A stretch of 64,000 nucleotides of DNA from Klugiella xanthotipulae (GCF_006716695.1 NZ_VFPN01000001.1:372001-436000), one strand, 5' to 3'. Shown: positions 27,477 through 35,455, counted from the first letter of the stretch. Notes: a model not told the origin generated them from the sequence alone. Numbers and translations are program-made.

Positions 27477-28552
27477 GTCAACCACCCCAAGACAATTTCT
27501 CCGTCAACAAAATTGACAATATAGCTGTACGGAATCCGCATGAGATCTACTTCAAGATCGGTGTATCTCTGTACCCCAGCGGCTTTTGAGTAGTCGTCAA
27601 CCGCCGAGAAAGACAGTTTTATCCTGCCACCAACAGCAGAATATCCAGCTCCGTTCGAGTACACATTTTTAATCGTGATAGTTGGATACTCAAGCACCTC
27701 AACCGTTAAATCACTCACAGCGGCTTTCCTGCCGAGAAGCTGAAACGGCGAACAGGTGTCCCCGTAAGAATGCGCGTAAAACAAATCAATAGTGGTCAGA
27801 CACTTGTTGACGAGGGCGGATAGCTCTTCCTCCAACACGGGCAGAACACTGTCGGACAGGGTGTAACTATCATCAAGCCCGACGATTATCGCAGGGTCTT
27901 CTGCCGAGAAAAACGGAACCGCCACGCTAACCGGGTCCGCAGAAACAAACCCGTGGCTGGGTGCACCCACCTCATACACCGCCGGGTAGGCTTCCCACGT
28001 ACAGAACAGACTTACGTCTCGGTCAACATCAACGCCCGACACGTTGAGCGTGCTGTGGTACCCCTCATAGGCCACAGAGTTGAGAGCTAACGCACGCGTC
28101 ATAGGCTCAACGTTCCACCGGCGGTCTGCGGCAGAGAAGGCGGCGTCTATGTCCGCGGCGTAGTCAACCCCGTCAAGAACATACTCGAACGACACCACGT
28201 AGCCACCCGAATCACCGTTTTGCACCACATCTGTTATTTCAATCTCAGCGATATGCGCTTTGGCCTGAGAAAACACGTCGGCAGACATAAACCCATCACA
28301 ACCAGCTTCTACCTCAGGATCGGCCATCCGGGTTGCTGCAGCCGCGTTACCAGCCGCCACATAGCCCAGATAGGTGGCAACCGCGGCCTTCGCCCCGCCT
28401 GCAGTTGCGTGGAGAGGACCGCCCCAGGGGATAGCAGCCCCACCCTCAACGCGGGTTATAGCGGTGATACCTCCACCCACCAGCACAGAAATAGCGACAA
28501 TACAGGCCAGCATGACACCGCCAAACCTGCGCGGTTGTTGGACAGGAATCAT
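27473..28552 (-). CDS. Membrane-anchored extracellular protein, paralog 2
   Basis: 359 residues: one TM helix (MLACIVAISVLVGGGITAI, about 14-33), an NTF2-like opening GAKAAVATYLGYVAAGNAAAATRMAD, and a second domain with cysteine pairs (LFCTWEAYPAVY, GDTCSPFQLLG) and a C-terminal LKLSFSAVDD-like block (IKLSFSAVDDYSK) shared with paralog 1. The pair is translationally coupled and arose by tandem duplication followed by wide divergence. The family is unrecognised. The genes are richer in A/T at third positions than the flanking core genes, consistent with transfer. Confidence 0.6.
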   Translation of the reverse strand: MIPVQQPRRFGGVMLACIVAISVLVGGGITAITRVEGGAAIPWGGPLHATAGGAKAAVATYLGYVAAGNAAAATRMADPEVEAGCDGFMSADVFSQAKAHIAEIEITDVVQNGDSGGYVVSFEYVLDGVDYAADIDAAFSAADRRWNVEPMTRALALNSVAYEGYHSTLNVSGVDVDRDVSLFCTWEAYPAVYEVGAPSHGFVSADPVSVAVPFFSAEDPAIIVGLDDSYTLSDSVLPVLEEELSALVNKCLTTIDLFYAHSYGDTCSPFQLLGRKAAVSDLTVEVLEYPTITIKNVYSNGAGYSAVGGRIKLSFSAVDDYSKAAGVQRYTDLEVDLMRIPYSYIVNFVDGEIVLGWLT

Positions 28553-28910
28553 GATGAGAAGGCCCTCTGCTCTGATCTACAGTGCGAACAAATACGAACA
28601 GCATAAGCCGCTATGGATGGTCGGACGGCGCGGGTTCCCCCTCCGCGATGCTTCTCAGCATAACCAATGGGTATCAACAGACGCATGATCGCCGTAACGC
28701 TTCCGAGGAGGAGCGACCGCCCGCGCCGACACTCCGCCGGGAGACGGCCGGTCAGTACCGCACGGCCGGGGTCACGTCGCTGGCCCGTGACCGTGAGACC
28801 ACGCGCGTCGGCCCAGCTACGCTCCAACTGCGATCAGTCAGGAAACCCTTAATCGTGAAAACCAGTTTCGGGAATAGAATGGAGAAATTTTTCACCGGAG
28901 CGTGAAGCTA
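28553..28910. other. Intergenic region upstream of the paralog pair
   Basis: No convincing gene. 28690-28830 is more GC-rich than its surroundings and keeps open frames on both strands, but none resembles a known protein or has a good start. It must hold the promoter of the leftward pair. Confidence 0.4.
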
Positions 28911-29030
28911 TCAGAAAGTAACGGGGCGACGCTGCCAGACGTCCGCCGAGACAAGCCAATCCAATTCGGGGTCAGGAAGGTTTTTATCGCGGAAATATTG
29001 CCCCGCTTGCAACGCCGTCTCGGGCAGAAC
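28911..29030 (-). pseudogene. C-terminal fragment of a gene cut by the IS30 element
   Basis: Leftward from the IS30 edge there is an open frame of 39 codons ending in TGA at 28911, reading ALQAGQYFRDKNLPDPELDW and SADVWQRRPVTF. Composition and codon choice look like genuine coding sequence. The 5' part is not on the other side of the insertion, so it was lost. Family not recognised. Confidence 0.45.
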
Positions 29031-29074
29031 AGGGTGGTGTCATAGCGTGGTAGCAACAGGGAGGGGTGTTGCTG

Positions 29075-29134
29075 ATGTTTCCGCGACGGCAGTTAACGTT
29101 TCAGGACAGGGCAGAGATCGCGGTTGGGCTCTGA
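29075..29134 (+). pseudogene. IS30 transposase N-terminal fragment
   Basis: Reads MFPRRQLTFQDRAEIAVGL then TGA. RRxLTFxDRAEIAVGL is the normal opening of actinobacterial IS30 transposases (helix-turn-helix). The frame ends 14 bases before the left end of the IS3 element. Confidence 0.7.
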
Positions 29135-29197
29135 TGCGCTCTGGGTGTTGGTTTGGCCTGGGTTTAGTTCCGTACTTTCAACAAGGATAGGAACACC

Positions 29198-29512
29198 ATG
29201 GCAAACAAATATGAACCAGAATTCCGTGAACGCGCGCTGCGTATGCTCACCGAAGCGCTCCCCGAGCATACGAGCCTCAACGCAGCCAGCAACCAGGTCG
29301 GCAAGCTCCTCGGTGTCTCACCAGACACGCTGCGTATCTGGCATCGTCAAACGCTGATCGATACTGGCCAAAAACCCGGCGTGACCACTGATATGAACGA
29401 GGAGAACCGGCGACTGCGCCGCGAAGTCGCTGAACTCAAGAAAGCAAACGAAGTCTTGCGAGCTGCGAGCATATTTTTCGCCAAGGAACTCGACCCGCCA
29501 CGAACGAAATGA
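29198..29512 (+). CDS. IS3-family transposase OrfA
   Basis: 104 residues: an N-terminal helix-turn-helix (KLLGVSPDTLRIWHRQ, about 40-56) and a C-terminal leucine-zipper helix (ENRRLRREVAELKKANEVLR), which bind the inverted repeats and multimerise. AAGGATAGGAACACC precedes the ATG. Its TGA overlaps the natural OrfB ATG at 29509 (ATGA), the arrangement used for -1 frameshifting to OrfAB. Confidence 0.93.
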   Translation: MANKYEPEFRERALRMLTEALPEHTSLNAASNQVGKLLGVSPDTLRIWHRQTLIDTGQKPGVTTDMNEENRRLRREVAELKKANEVLRAASIFFAKELDPPRTK

Positions 29513-30418
29513 TCCAATTCATCGATACCTATCGTGATCGTTTCGGGGTTGAGTTCCTGTGCCGTGTGCTGGGCTCGGCAATTCGTGTTTCTGACGTCCC
29601 GAGGATATCGGGCAGCGAAACACAGACTCCCGTCGGTCAGGAAACTACGCGACGAGATTCTCGTCACCGAGATCCGTCAACTCCACAAACAGCACTACAG
29701 CGTCTACGGGCGCCGCAAGATGCACGCCCTCCTCACCAGAGCAGGGTGGGTCATCGGACGCGACCAAACCGAGCGTCTGATGAAAATCGCCGGAGTGCGT
29801 GGAGTACGTCGTTCGAAGAGAGCCTTCACAACAACGAGTGACGTCAGGGATCAGCTGCCGGGTGATCTCGTCGAACGCCAGTTCGTGGCCGACGGGCCAA
29901 TGAAGTTGTTGGTGTGTGACATCACTTACGTTGCTACGTGGGCTGGGTTCGCATACACCGCGTTCATTATTGATGTCTTTGATCGTAAGATCGTTGGCTG
30001 GAACGTTGCCTCAACACTGAAAGCTGAGATACTGCCGCTGCAGGCGCTTGAGATGGCGGCCTGGCAATCAGGTGGAACGCTCGACGGGGCCGTGCATCAC
30101 AGCGACCACGGATCGAACTACATGTCGATGGTCTACTCCAACCGCGTCAGAGAACTGGGGGCGATTCCTTCAACGGGGACCGTAGGTGACAGCTACGATA
30201 ATGCCCTGGCCGAGTCAGTGAACGCGCTCTACAAAGCAGAACTCATCCGCATGCGTGGCCCCTGGAAAACAGTTGAGGAAGTCGAACTCGCCACCCTGGA
30301 GTATGTGTGGTGGTGGAACAATGAGCGCCTCCACGGCGAGCTAGGCAGGCGAACCCCGGTCGAGGTTGAGACGGCGTACTATGCTGAGGCGCAGTCACTC
30401 GTGACAACCGTCGAGTGA
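29509..30418 (+). pseudogene. IS3-family transposase OrfB with an internal frameshift
   Basis: The natural start at 29509 reads MIQFIDTYRDRFGVEFLCRV, the family opening, but after about residue 27 (near 29592) the coding frame moves by +1 and continues as LTSRGYRAAKHRLPSVRKLR to the end. The DDE catalytic core is intact in the second frame: CDITYVATW (first Asp), HHSDHGSNY (second Asp) and DNALAESVNALYK (Glu). A start inside the second frame at 29534 would lack the proper N-terminus. So the copy is probably inactive unless the shift is recoded or a sequence error. Confidence 0.75.
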
Positions 30419-30506
30419 TGAACAAAATAGTCGGAACTAAACCCAGGCCAAACCATACATCTGTGCCTCCCGATCGTTGGTACTTGATTATCAAGTCCAA
30501 CTTTCG

Positions 30507-30689
30507 GGGACCAGTCCACTCATCAGAGAATATCTCCCCAAAGGCACCGAGATCACCTCGCACCAACCCTACCTAGACGCGATCGCTGACGAGCTAAACA
30601 ACCGACCCCGACAAACGCTCGGGTTCTACACACCCAAAGAAATCTTCCAACAGCTACTCACCAAACCAGTTGTTGCTACCACGAATTGA
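30507..30689 (+). pseudogene. IS30 transposase C-terminal fragment
   Basis: Reads GTSPLIREYLPKGTEIT, then LDAIADELNNRPRQTLGF and a short tail to TGA at 30689; PKGT and ADELNNRPRKTLG are the C-terminal landmarks of IS30 transposases, including the catalytic-helix end. It belongs with the N-terminal fragment at 29075. Confidence 0.85.
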
Positions 30690-30737
30690 CACCACCGAGG
30701 CTCACCAGAGGTAAGGGATACTCAGCACACGGGACGA

Positions 30738-30857
30738 TTACGCACCACCGGCACTGAAAATGTCCTGCGAAATCTGGTCCGTAAAACCACCACTCATAAT
30801 CGACTGAATCTGACGAATCGCCGTCTGTGCCTGCTCGGTAGACAACACACGCGACAT
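30738..30857 (-). pseudogene. WXG100 gene copy with 53-codon in-frame deletion
   Basis: Matches the WXG100 gene at 25723-26007 at both ends. Start region with GGAGG and ATG 30857 is kept (MSRVLSTEQAQTAIRQIQSI), and the tail QDIFSAGGA is kept, but residues 31-83 including the W-D-G turn are missing. The deletion ends are exactly the 10-bp repeat TGCGAAATCT present twice in the intact gene (25757-25766 and 25916-25925), so recombination or slippage between them removed 159 bp. A 39-residue peptide could still be made. Confidence 0.85.
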
Positions 30858-31110
30858 AAATGCACCTCCAGCGTCACAACGCTTTCACGAGCACAACACC
30901 AGGAAAGCCGGTGAGCACAGAATATACACTGGGCACTGCCGCACAAAAACCACGTACAGCAAGCCAAATACTAAACATGGTGTTTGATCGGGGGAAATTC
31001 TTACGGGGCTCCTCAGCGTAGGATTATTCAGGGCAAAATTCACCCCGAAACCGGCCTCTGAAACCGGGAAAAACGAGTCGGCCCAACACAGTTGAGATGG
31101 AGAAAACATC

Positions 31111-33084
31111 GTGCAGTCCCACCAAGGCGATGCCCTGGGCGCTTCGTACCGCCTCGTTGAGCGAATCGGCTCCGGTGCCGCGGGAGATGTCTGGCTCGCC
31201 ACCTCGACATCCGCCGGCGCTCACTTCGCCGCAAAGATCCTCAAGGCAGAACACGCGAACGACCCCGCACTTGTCGAGCGATTCATTCGTGAGCGCTCCG
31301 TTCTCCTCGGGCTGCGCCACTCCAACATCGTCACGGTGCGCGACCTCGTGGTTGAGGGCAGCACCCTCGCCATTGTTATGGACTACGTTCCCGGAGGTTC
31401 GCTCCGCGACCTGCTCGACAACGCCCGTTCTCTGCCCGCCGCCGATGCCCTAACCCTGGGCGCTCAGGTGTTTGAGGCACTCGCGAGCGCACACGCCGCC
31501 GGGGTCGTTCACCGAGATATCAAACCGGACAACGTCCTCCTCGCAGAACATTGGCACCCCGGCCAATCAGGTACCGTGCGGGTCACCGACTTCGGCATCG
31601 CCTCGGTGGTGAGTGAGCGGAACCGACAGACAACGGGCATCCTCGGCACCCCGCAGTACATGGCCCCCGAACTCATCAGCCACGGACAGTCCACCAGCGC
31701 CGCAGATGTCTACTCTGCGGGCATCCTGCTCTACGAGTTGATCGCGGGGCGAACCCCGTTCGCCGGCCCGGGTACCGACTTCACGATTGCCTACCGGCAC
31801 GTCACGGTGGCTCCCCCGCGCCTGGATGTACCCCCCGCGATGTGGGACTTCCTCACTAAGCTCCTGGACAAAAATCCGCGCAACCGGCCGAGCGCCGCAG
31901 AAGCGGCCGCCACCGCCCGCCGACTCGCCAGAGAAAACTCGTCGCTGCCCGCGCTGCCCGTGGGTGAGACCGTGCAGGAATTCGTCGAGGAGGAGCGCCA
32001 CGCAACCGTTCTGCGCAGCGACCTTCTCGCGACACCGGAGCACTCCGCCGAGCCAGCCTCCACGCTCTCCGCGGCACACCCGGAGCTGGGCGAATCGGGG
32101 CAACGAACAGTCCTGCGGCCACTCCCCCGGCGGGAGGCTCCTCTCCGTTCTCCCACTGAGGAGCCCACAACGGAGAAGGTGAGCCGCCGCCCCTCCTGGC
32201 TGACCAATCGCGCGATAGTGCTGGGCGGGGCCGGGGTGCTCCTGATCGGCGTTCTGATCGTCGGCGTCGTCTGGCTGTTCCCCGGCGGGACCGAAAAACC
32301 CCCGGCAGGCGCAACGGAGAGCGCCACCGCCCAGCAACAAGACCCCACGCTACCAACCGGGCTCGGCGTTGCACGGACCGCACGCTACGACGCCACGGAG
32401 CAGACGGTCTCCCTCGACATCACCTACTCGGCTCAGAAGGCACCCCTGTCGGGCTCCCTGCTGGAGGTCATCCCTGCCGTCGGGAAAAGCACGGCGTGCC
32501 CGGCCGTCAGCTGGGAGCAGGTATCGGCGGCGAAGCACCAGTCCTCCACAACGGGGATGACGACCCACTGCGGCTGGGAACTCACGGACATCACAATTCC
32601 CGCCAATGGCACGGTCACCGTCACCGCCACGCTGCCCGCAGAGACGGTCGATGCGGCCGGACTCAACGAGTGGCTCGCCGGGGCCGCAACAGCAACCGCG
32701 GAGGCACTCAACGATCCCGCAGTGACCTCCCCGGCCTACCCCGCTCAGCGACTCCAAAGCATCAACGTTGTCACTCCGCCGCGCACCACCAGCCAAACCC
32801 CCCTCCCCATCACCCTTGTCCCCGTCTGGCCGAGCGGCCCCGACGAGCTCAATCCGCTCTATCAGAGCCCATCATCCGGCACTCCCTCGCAGATGCTCCA
32901 AAATATCGCGGGCGGAGAAAAGGGGATACGGTTCTCAGACAATTGTTCGGGTACAGTCGCCATCTCCTCCGACGGCCTGGTCGTGACGGCCCTGTCGATC
33001 ACCCCCACATGCACCCTGTTTGCCCAGGTGGGTAACTTCACCGACCTCCAAAGCTCACCGTTCAGCATCACAACCCGGGAGTAA
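31111..33084 (+). CDS. Membrane serine/threonine protein kinase
   Basis: 657 residues. Kinase domain about 13-275 with glycine loop IGSGAAGDVWLA, Lys42, HRDIKPDN (134-141), DFG (160-162) and APE (185-187), all catalytic residues intact. A Pro/Arg/Glu-rich juxtamembrane region follows, then one TM helix (IVLGGAGVLLIGVLIVGVVWLF, about 366-388) and an outer domain of about 270 residues with Thr/Pro-rich beta segments and four or more cysteines, not PASTA. GTG 31111 has GGAG eight bases upstream. It diverges from the second WXG100 copy. The EssC-like ATPase carries an FHA domain that binds phosphothreonine, so it is a possible substrate. Confidence 0.88.
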   Translation: MQSHQGDALGASYRLVERIGSGAAGDVWLATSTSAGAHFAAKILKAEHANDPALVERFIRERSVLLGLRHSNIVTVRDLVVEGSTLAIVMDYVPGGSLRDLLDNARSLPAADALTLGAQVFEALASAHAAGVVHRDIKPDNVLLAEHWHPGQSGTVRVTDFGIASVVSERNRQTTGILGTPQYMAPELISHGQSTSAADVYSAGILLYELIAGRTPFAGPGTDFTIAYRHVTVAPPRLDVPPAMWDFLTKLLDKNPRNRPSAAEAAATARRLARENSSLPALPVGETVQEFVEEERHATVLRSDLLATPEHSAEPASTLSAAHPELGESGQRTVLRPLPRREAPLRSPTEEPTTEKVSRRPSWLTNRAIVLGGAGVLLIGVLIVGVVWLFPGGTEKPPAGATESATAQQQDPTLPTGLGVARTARYDATEQTVSLDITYSAQKAPLSGSLLEVIPAVGKSTACPAVSWEQVSAAKHQSSTTGMTTHCGWELTDITIPANGTVTVTATLPAETVDAAGLNEWLAGAATATAEALNDPAVTSPAYPAQRLQSINVVTPPRTTSQTPLPITLVPVWPSGPDELNPLYQSPSSGTPSQMLQNIAGGEKGIRFSDNCSGTVAISSDGLVVTALSITPTCTLFAQVGNFTDLQSSPFSITTRE

Positions 33085-33187
33085 ACCCCACAGCCGTTTC
33101 ACTCGCATCACACCTGACCGGGAACAACCGGTTACGGTTATGGGGGAGCACCCGACCGGGGTACCCCCTGACGGCTAGGAGGCCTCC

Positions 33188-34135
33188 ATGACCGGCTTCG
33201 AGGCCAGCACAGACTCGCTCGGCGTCACCCGCCGAGGGATCGTCGGCCTCACGGATGTCTCCCTCACGCTCGCCCCCGACCGCGTCCACGCCGTGCTCGG
33301 CCGCGCGGGCAGCGGAAAAAGCACGCTACTCACGGTGCTCGCCGGGCAGCGACGACCCACCGCGGGCAGCGTTGCGGTTGACGGCGAAGACCCGTTTGAG
33401 CATCCACAACTCACCCGCGGCATCCAACTCGCGCGCGGCACCGGAACACTGCTGCGCGAAGAAAGCCTCGCGGCGAGCATTCAACTCATGGCTCTGCTGC
33501 GACCCACCGCGGATGCCGCTCTGGCCCACCGCCTGTGCGCCGAGTTTTCGATTGACCCCCGCAAGAAACCCATGCGCCTCTCCCTCACGCAGCGGCGCAC
33601 AGCCGCCGCACTGCTGGCGCTCGCGAGCCGAGCACCCCTCACCCTCTTCGACGAGGTGACCGCGGCCATGTCCGCACCCACCCGAATGGCGTTTTACGCG
33701 GCGCTGCGGGCCGAACAGGCCGAACATCCGCGCACCATCGTGCTGGCCGCCCGGGAATGGGACGAATCGACGGAGCTCGTCGAGCAGGTGACGGTGCTGC
33801 GGCAGAACCGCGTGGCGCTGAGTGCGCCCCTGACCACCTTCTCCGCACTGGCCACGGTCTTCTCCGGCACCCGCCTCGCCGTGACCGAGCTGGATGCCAG
33901 CACCCCCAGCTCGGCGGTGCTGGCCCGCACCTCTGCGGGCGGGCGAGCGAGCCTCACCGTCCTGGGGCCGGTGAGCGTCGAAACCGCCCTGCGGGCCGAC
34001 ACGCTCGGGCTCACCCGAGCACCGCTCGCCCCGGGTGACCTCCTCGGCCACCTGACCGACCGACGCACGGACCTCTCCCCCACCGCGGTGGCCGCCCCGG
34101 CGACACCATTCACCCCGAGGGAGGGCGACCGATGA
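33188..34135 (+). CDS. ABC transporter ATP-binding protein with degenerate signature
   Basis: 315 residues. Walker A GRAGSGKST, Walker B LTLFDEVT with Glu present, but where LSGGQ should be it reads LSLTQRR, so the signature motif is unusual and cross-dimer ATP use may be impaired. The C-terminal 80 residues after the ABC core are Thr/Ala-rich with no domain that I recognise. AGGAGG lies five bases before ATG 33188. The ATGA overlap couples it to the membrane protein that follows. A bacteriocin-immunity or drug-export type transporter is possible; substrate unknown. Confidence 0.7.
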   Translation: MTGFEASTDSLGVTRRGIVGLTDVSLTLAPDRVHAVLGRAGSGKSTLLTVLAGQRRPTAGSVAVDGEDPFEHPQLTRGIQLARGTGTLLREESLAASIQLMALLRPTADAALAHRLCAEFSIDPRKKPMRLSLTQRRTAAALLALASRAPLTLFDEVTAAMSAPTRMAFYAALRAEQAEHPRTIVLAAREWDESTELVEQVTVLRQNRVALSAPLTTFSALATVFSGTRLAVTELDASTPSSAVLARTSAGGRASLTVLGPVSVETALRADTLGLTRAPLAPGDLLGHLTDRRTDLSPTAVAAPATPFTPREGDR

Positions 34136-34875
34136 GCGCCACTCCCCCAGCGACCCCGCACTCCCGGGCGGCCACCCGCGCCGTCACCCACCGTATCCTG
34201 CACAGCCTCACACCCGTTCTGACGGTGTTCTGGCTGCTCATGATCCTCGGGATGATCTGGATCAGCCTCAGCGTCGCCCCCGCCAACGGGGTGGCCACCT
34301 CCCTCGTGGCCTTCATCCGCGAACCCGGCTGGTGGCTCTCCGCCGCACTGGGGGTTACGGTGGCCCTCACCTCCCCCGCGCAATACGTCACGGTCGGCGC
34401 AACCCGGCTCCTCACCGCCCGGGCCCTCACCCGGGCCACCCACCTGATCGCCCTGGCCAACACCGCCGTTTTTGCCGTGCTCCTGGTTGTCGAGCGGCTG
34501 GTCGCGGGCGGACGCAACGTCGCCTCCGGCGGCCACCTCGTCGGATACCTGGGCGAGCCCGAGACCCTCGCCAGCGCCATTCTCAGCACCGGTGGCGCGT
34601 TCCTCGCCGCGGGGGCGAGCGGTACCCTGATCGGCACGATCCTGTACCGCTGGGCACCGCGATGGCAGTGTCTCGCGGTCATCCCCGCGCTGGCACCGGT
34701 CGGCGTCAGTATGCTGTGGCACGCGGGAAGCGGGTGGGCGGCGAGTGCCGCCTACGGCATCCTCACCGTGGGCCTGGTCGTGGTCGCCGCGCTCCTCACC
34801 CGCCGAATCCTGACCGGCAGTGCCCTCCGTGAGACGCGACCCCGACACACTACTCGGGGCGCCGCCACTTCTTGA
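34132..34875 (+). CDS. ABC transporter membrane protein (putative)
   Basis: 247 residues with about six hydrophobic helices (VLTVFWLLMILGMIWISLSV; WWLSAALGVTVALTS; LIALANTAVFAVLLVVERL; AILSTGGAFLAAGASGTLIG; CLAVIPALAPVGVSML; AYGILTVGLVVVAALLT). This is the size of an ABC-2 type permease paired with the ATPase just upstream, whose stop it overlaps by four bases. Its last 26 bases overlap the convergent acetyltransferase gene. Confidence 0.7.
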   Translation: MSATPPATPHSRAATRAVTHRILHSLTPVLTVFWLLMILGMIWISLSVAPANGVATSLVAFIREPGWWLSAALGVTVALTSPAQYVTVGATRLLTARALTRATHLIALANTAVFAVLLVVERLVAGGRNVASGGHLVGYLGEPETLASAILSTGGAFLAAGASGTLIGTILYRWAPRWQCLAVIPALAPVGVSMLWHAGSGWAASAAYGILTVGLVVVAALLTRRILTGSALRETRPRHTTRGAATS

Positions 34876-35446
34876 GGCTCAGCTGCATCGTGATGATCCC
34901 CAACCAACGCTCAAACTTGTAGCCCACCTTGCCCATTCGTCCGGTCTCCTCAAATCCGAGGGCACGGTGAATCCTGAGCGAGCCCTCGGCCCCCCGGTCG
35001 GCGATCACGGCGATCATCTGTTTGAGGCCGGCATCCCGCGACCTCTCGATCAACTCCACCATGAGCACCCGACCCAGCCCCTTCCCGGTGGAGGCCGGGG
35101 CCAGGTAAACCGAATTTTCCACGGTAAACCGGTAGGCGGTCTTGTCTTTCCACGGCTGCACGAGCGCGTAGCCGTGCAATTGGCCGCTCGGAGCCTCCGC
35201 CACAATAAAGGGGAAGCCGAGACGTTCCAGCAGCGCAAACTTGGTCGTCCAGGCCGCGAGCGACATGGGCTCCTCATCAAAGGTGACCGTGCTGTTGGTC
35301 ACGTAGTAGTTGTAGATCTCCCGCACGTGGGGCAGGTCTGCCGGGGTGGCCTCGCGCAGCACATAGCTAAACTCCCCCTCGGAATCGGGTGCCGACCGCA
35401 GGTGGCGGGGCAGCACGCGGGGCTTGTGGTATTCCTCTTCCAACAT
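34850..35446 (-). CDS. GNAT N-acetyltransferase, phosphinothricin acetyltransferase-like
   Basis: 198 residues of the Pat/Bar-like GNAT subgroup: VLREATPADLPHVREIYNYYV, STVTFDEEP, the CoA loop STGKGLGRVLM (family R/Q-x-x-G-x-G/A), and IHRALGFEETGRMGKVGYKF. Members acetylate amino groups of small molecules (phosphinothricin, methionine sulfone and others); the real substrate here is unknown. No Shine-Dalgarno sequence; TAGAAT overlaps the ung stop six bases before the ATG, so a leaderless start is possible. Confidence 0.85.
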   Translation of the reverse strand: MLEEEYHKPRVLPRHLRSAPDSEGEFSYVLREATPADLPHVREIYNYYVTNSTVTFDEEPMSLAAWTTKFALLERLGFPFIVAEAPSGQLHGYALVQPWKDKTAYRFTVENSVYLAPASTGKGLGRVLMVELIERSRDAGLKQMIAVIADRGAEGSLRIHRALGFEETGRMGKVGYKFERWLGIITMQLSLKKWRRPE

Positions 35447-35455
35447 TCGATTATT

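Larger units (their letters stand above)
29149..30455 (+). mobile_element. IS3-family insertion sequence with perfect 24-bp inverted repeats
   Basis: 1307 bp bounded by a perfect 24-bp inverted repeat: 29149-29172 (TGGTTTGGCCTGGG...) and 30432-30455, ending TG...CA as in the IS3 family. It contains orfA and orfB in the usual overlapping arrangement. Flanking triplets do not match, so no target duplication is visible. It lies inside the IS30 element. Confidence 0.92.
29033..30696 (+). mobile_element. IS30-family element, inactivated and interrupted by an IS3 element
   Basis: Ends are imperfect inverted repeats: GGTGGTGTCA at 29033-29042 and its complement at 30687-30696, each followed inward by CGTGGTAGCAACA. 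Inside are the first 19 codons of an IS30 transposase (29075) and its last 60 or so codons (30507-30689), separated by a complete IS3 element. The central transposase is gone, so deletion accompanied or followed the insertion. No clear target duplication. Confidence 0.8.

Noticed and set aside
28549-28827. 92-codon leftward frame upstream of the paralog pair
   Set aside because: Overlaps the start of paralog 2, Arg/Gly-rich without a fold, no ribosome site.
29145-30460. Target-site duplication of the IS3 element
   Set aside because: The triplets and quadruplets next to the inverted repeats do not match.
8887-33084. Complete ESX locus with EccB, EccD, EccE and mycosin
   Set aside because: No subtilisin-like protease, no 11-TM EccD and no EccB-like frame in the window; only the ATPase and WXG100 are recognisable T7SS parts.
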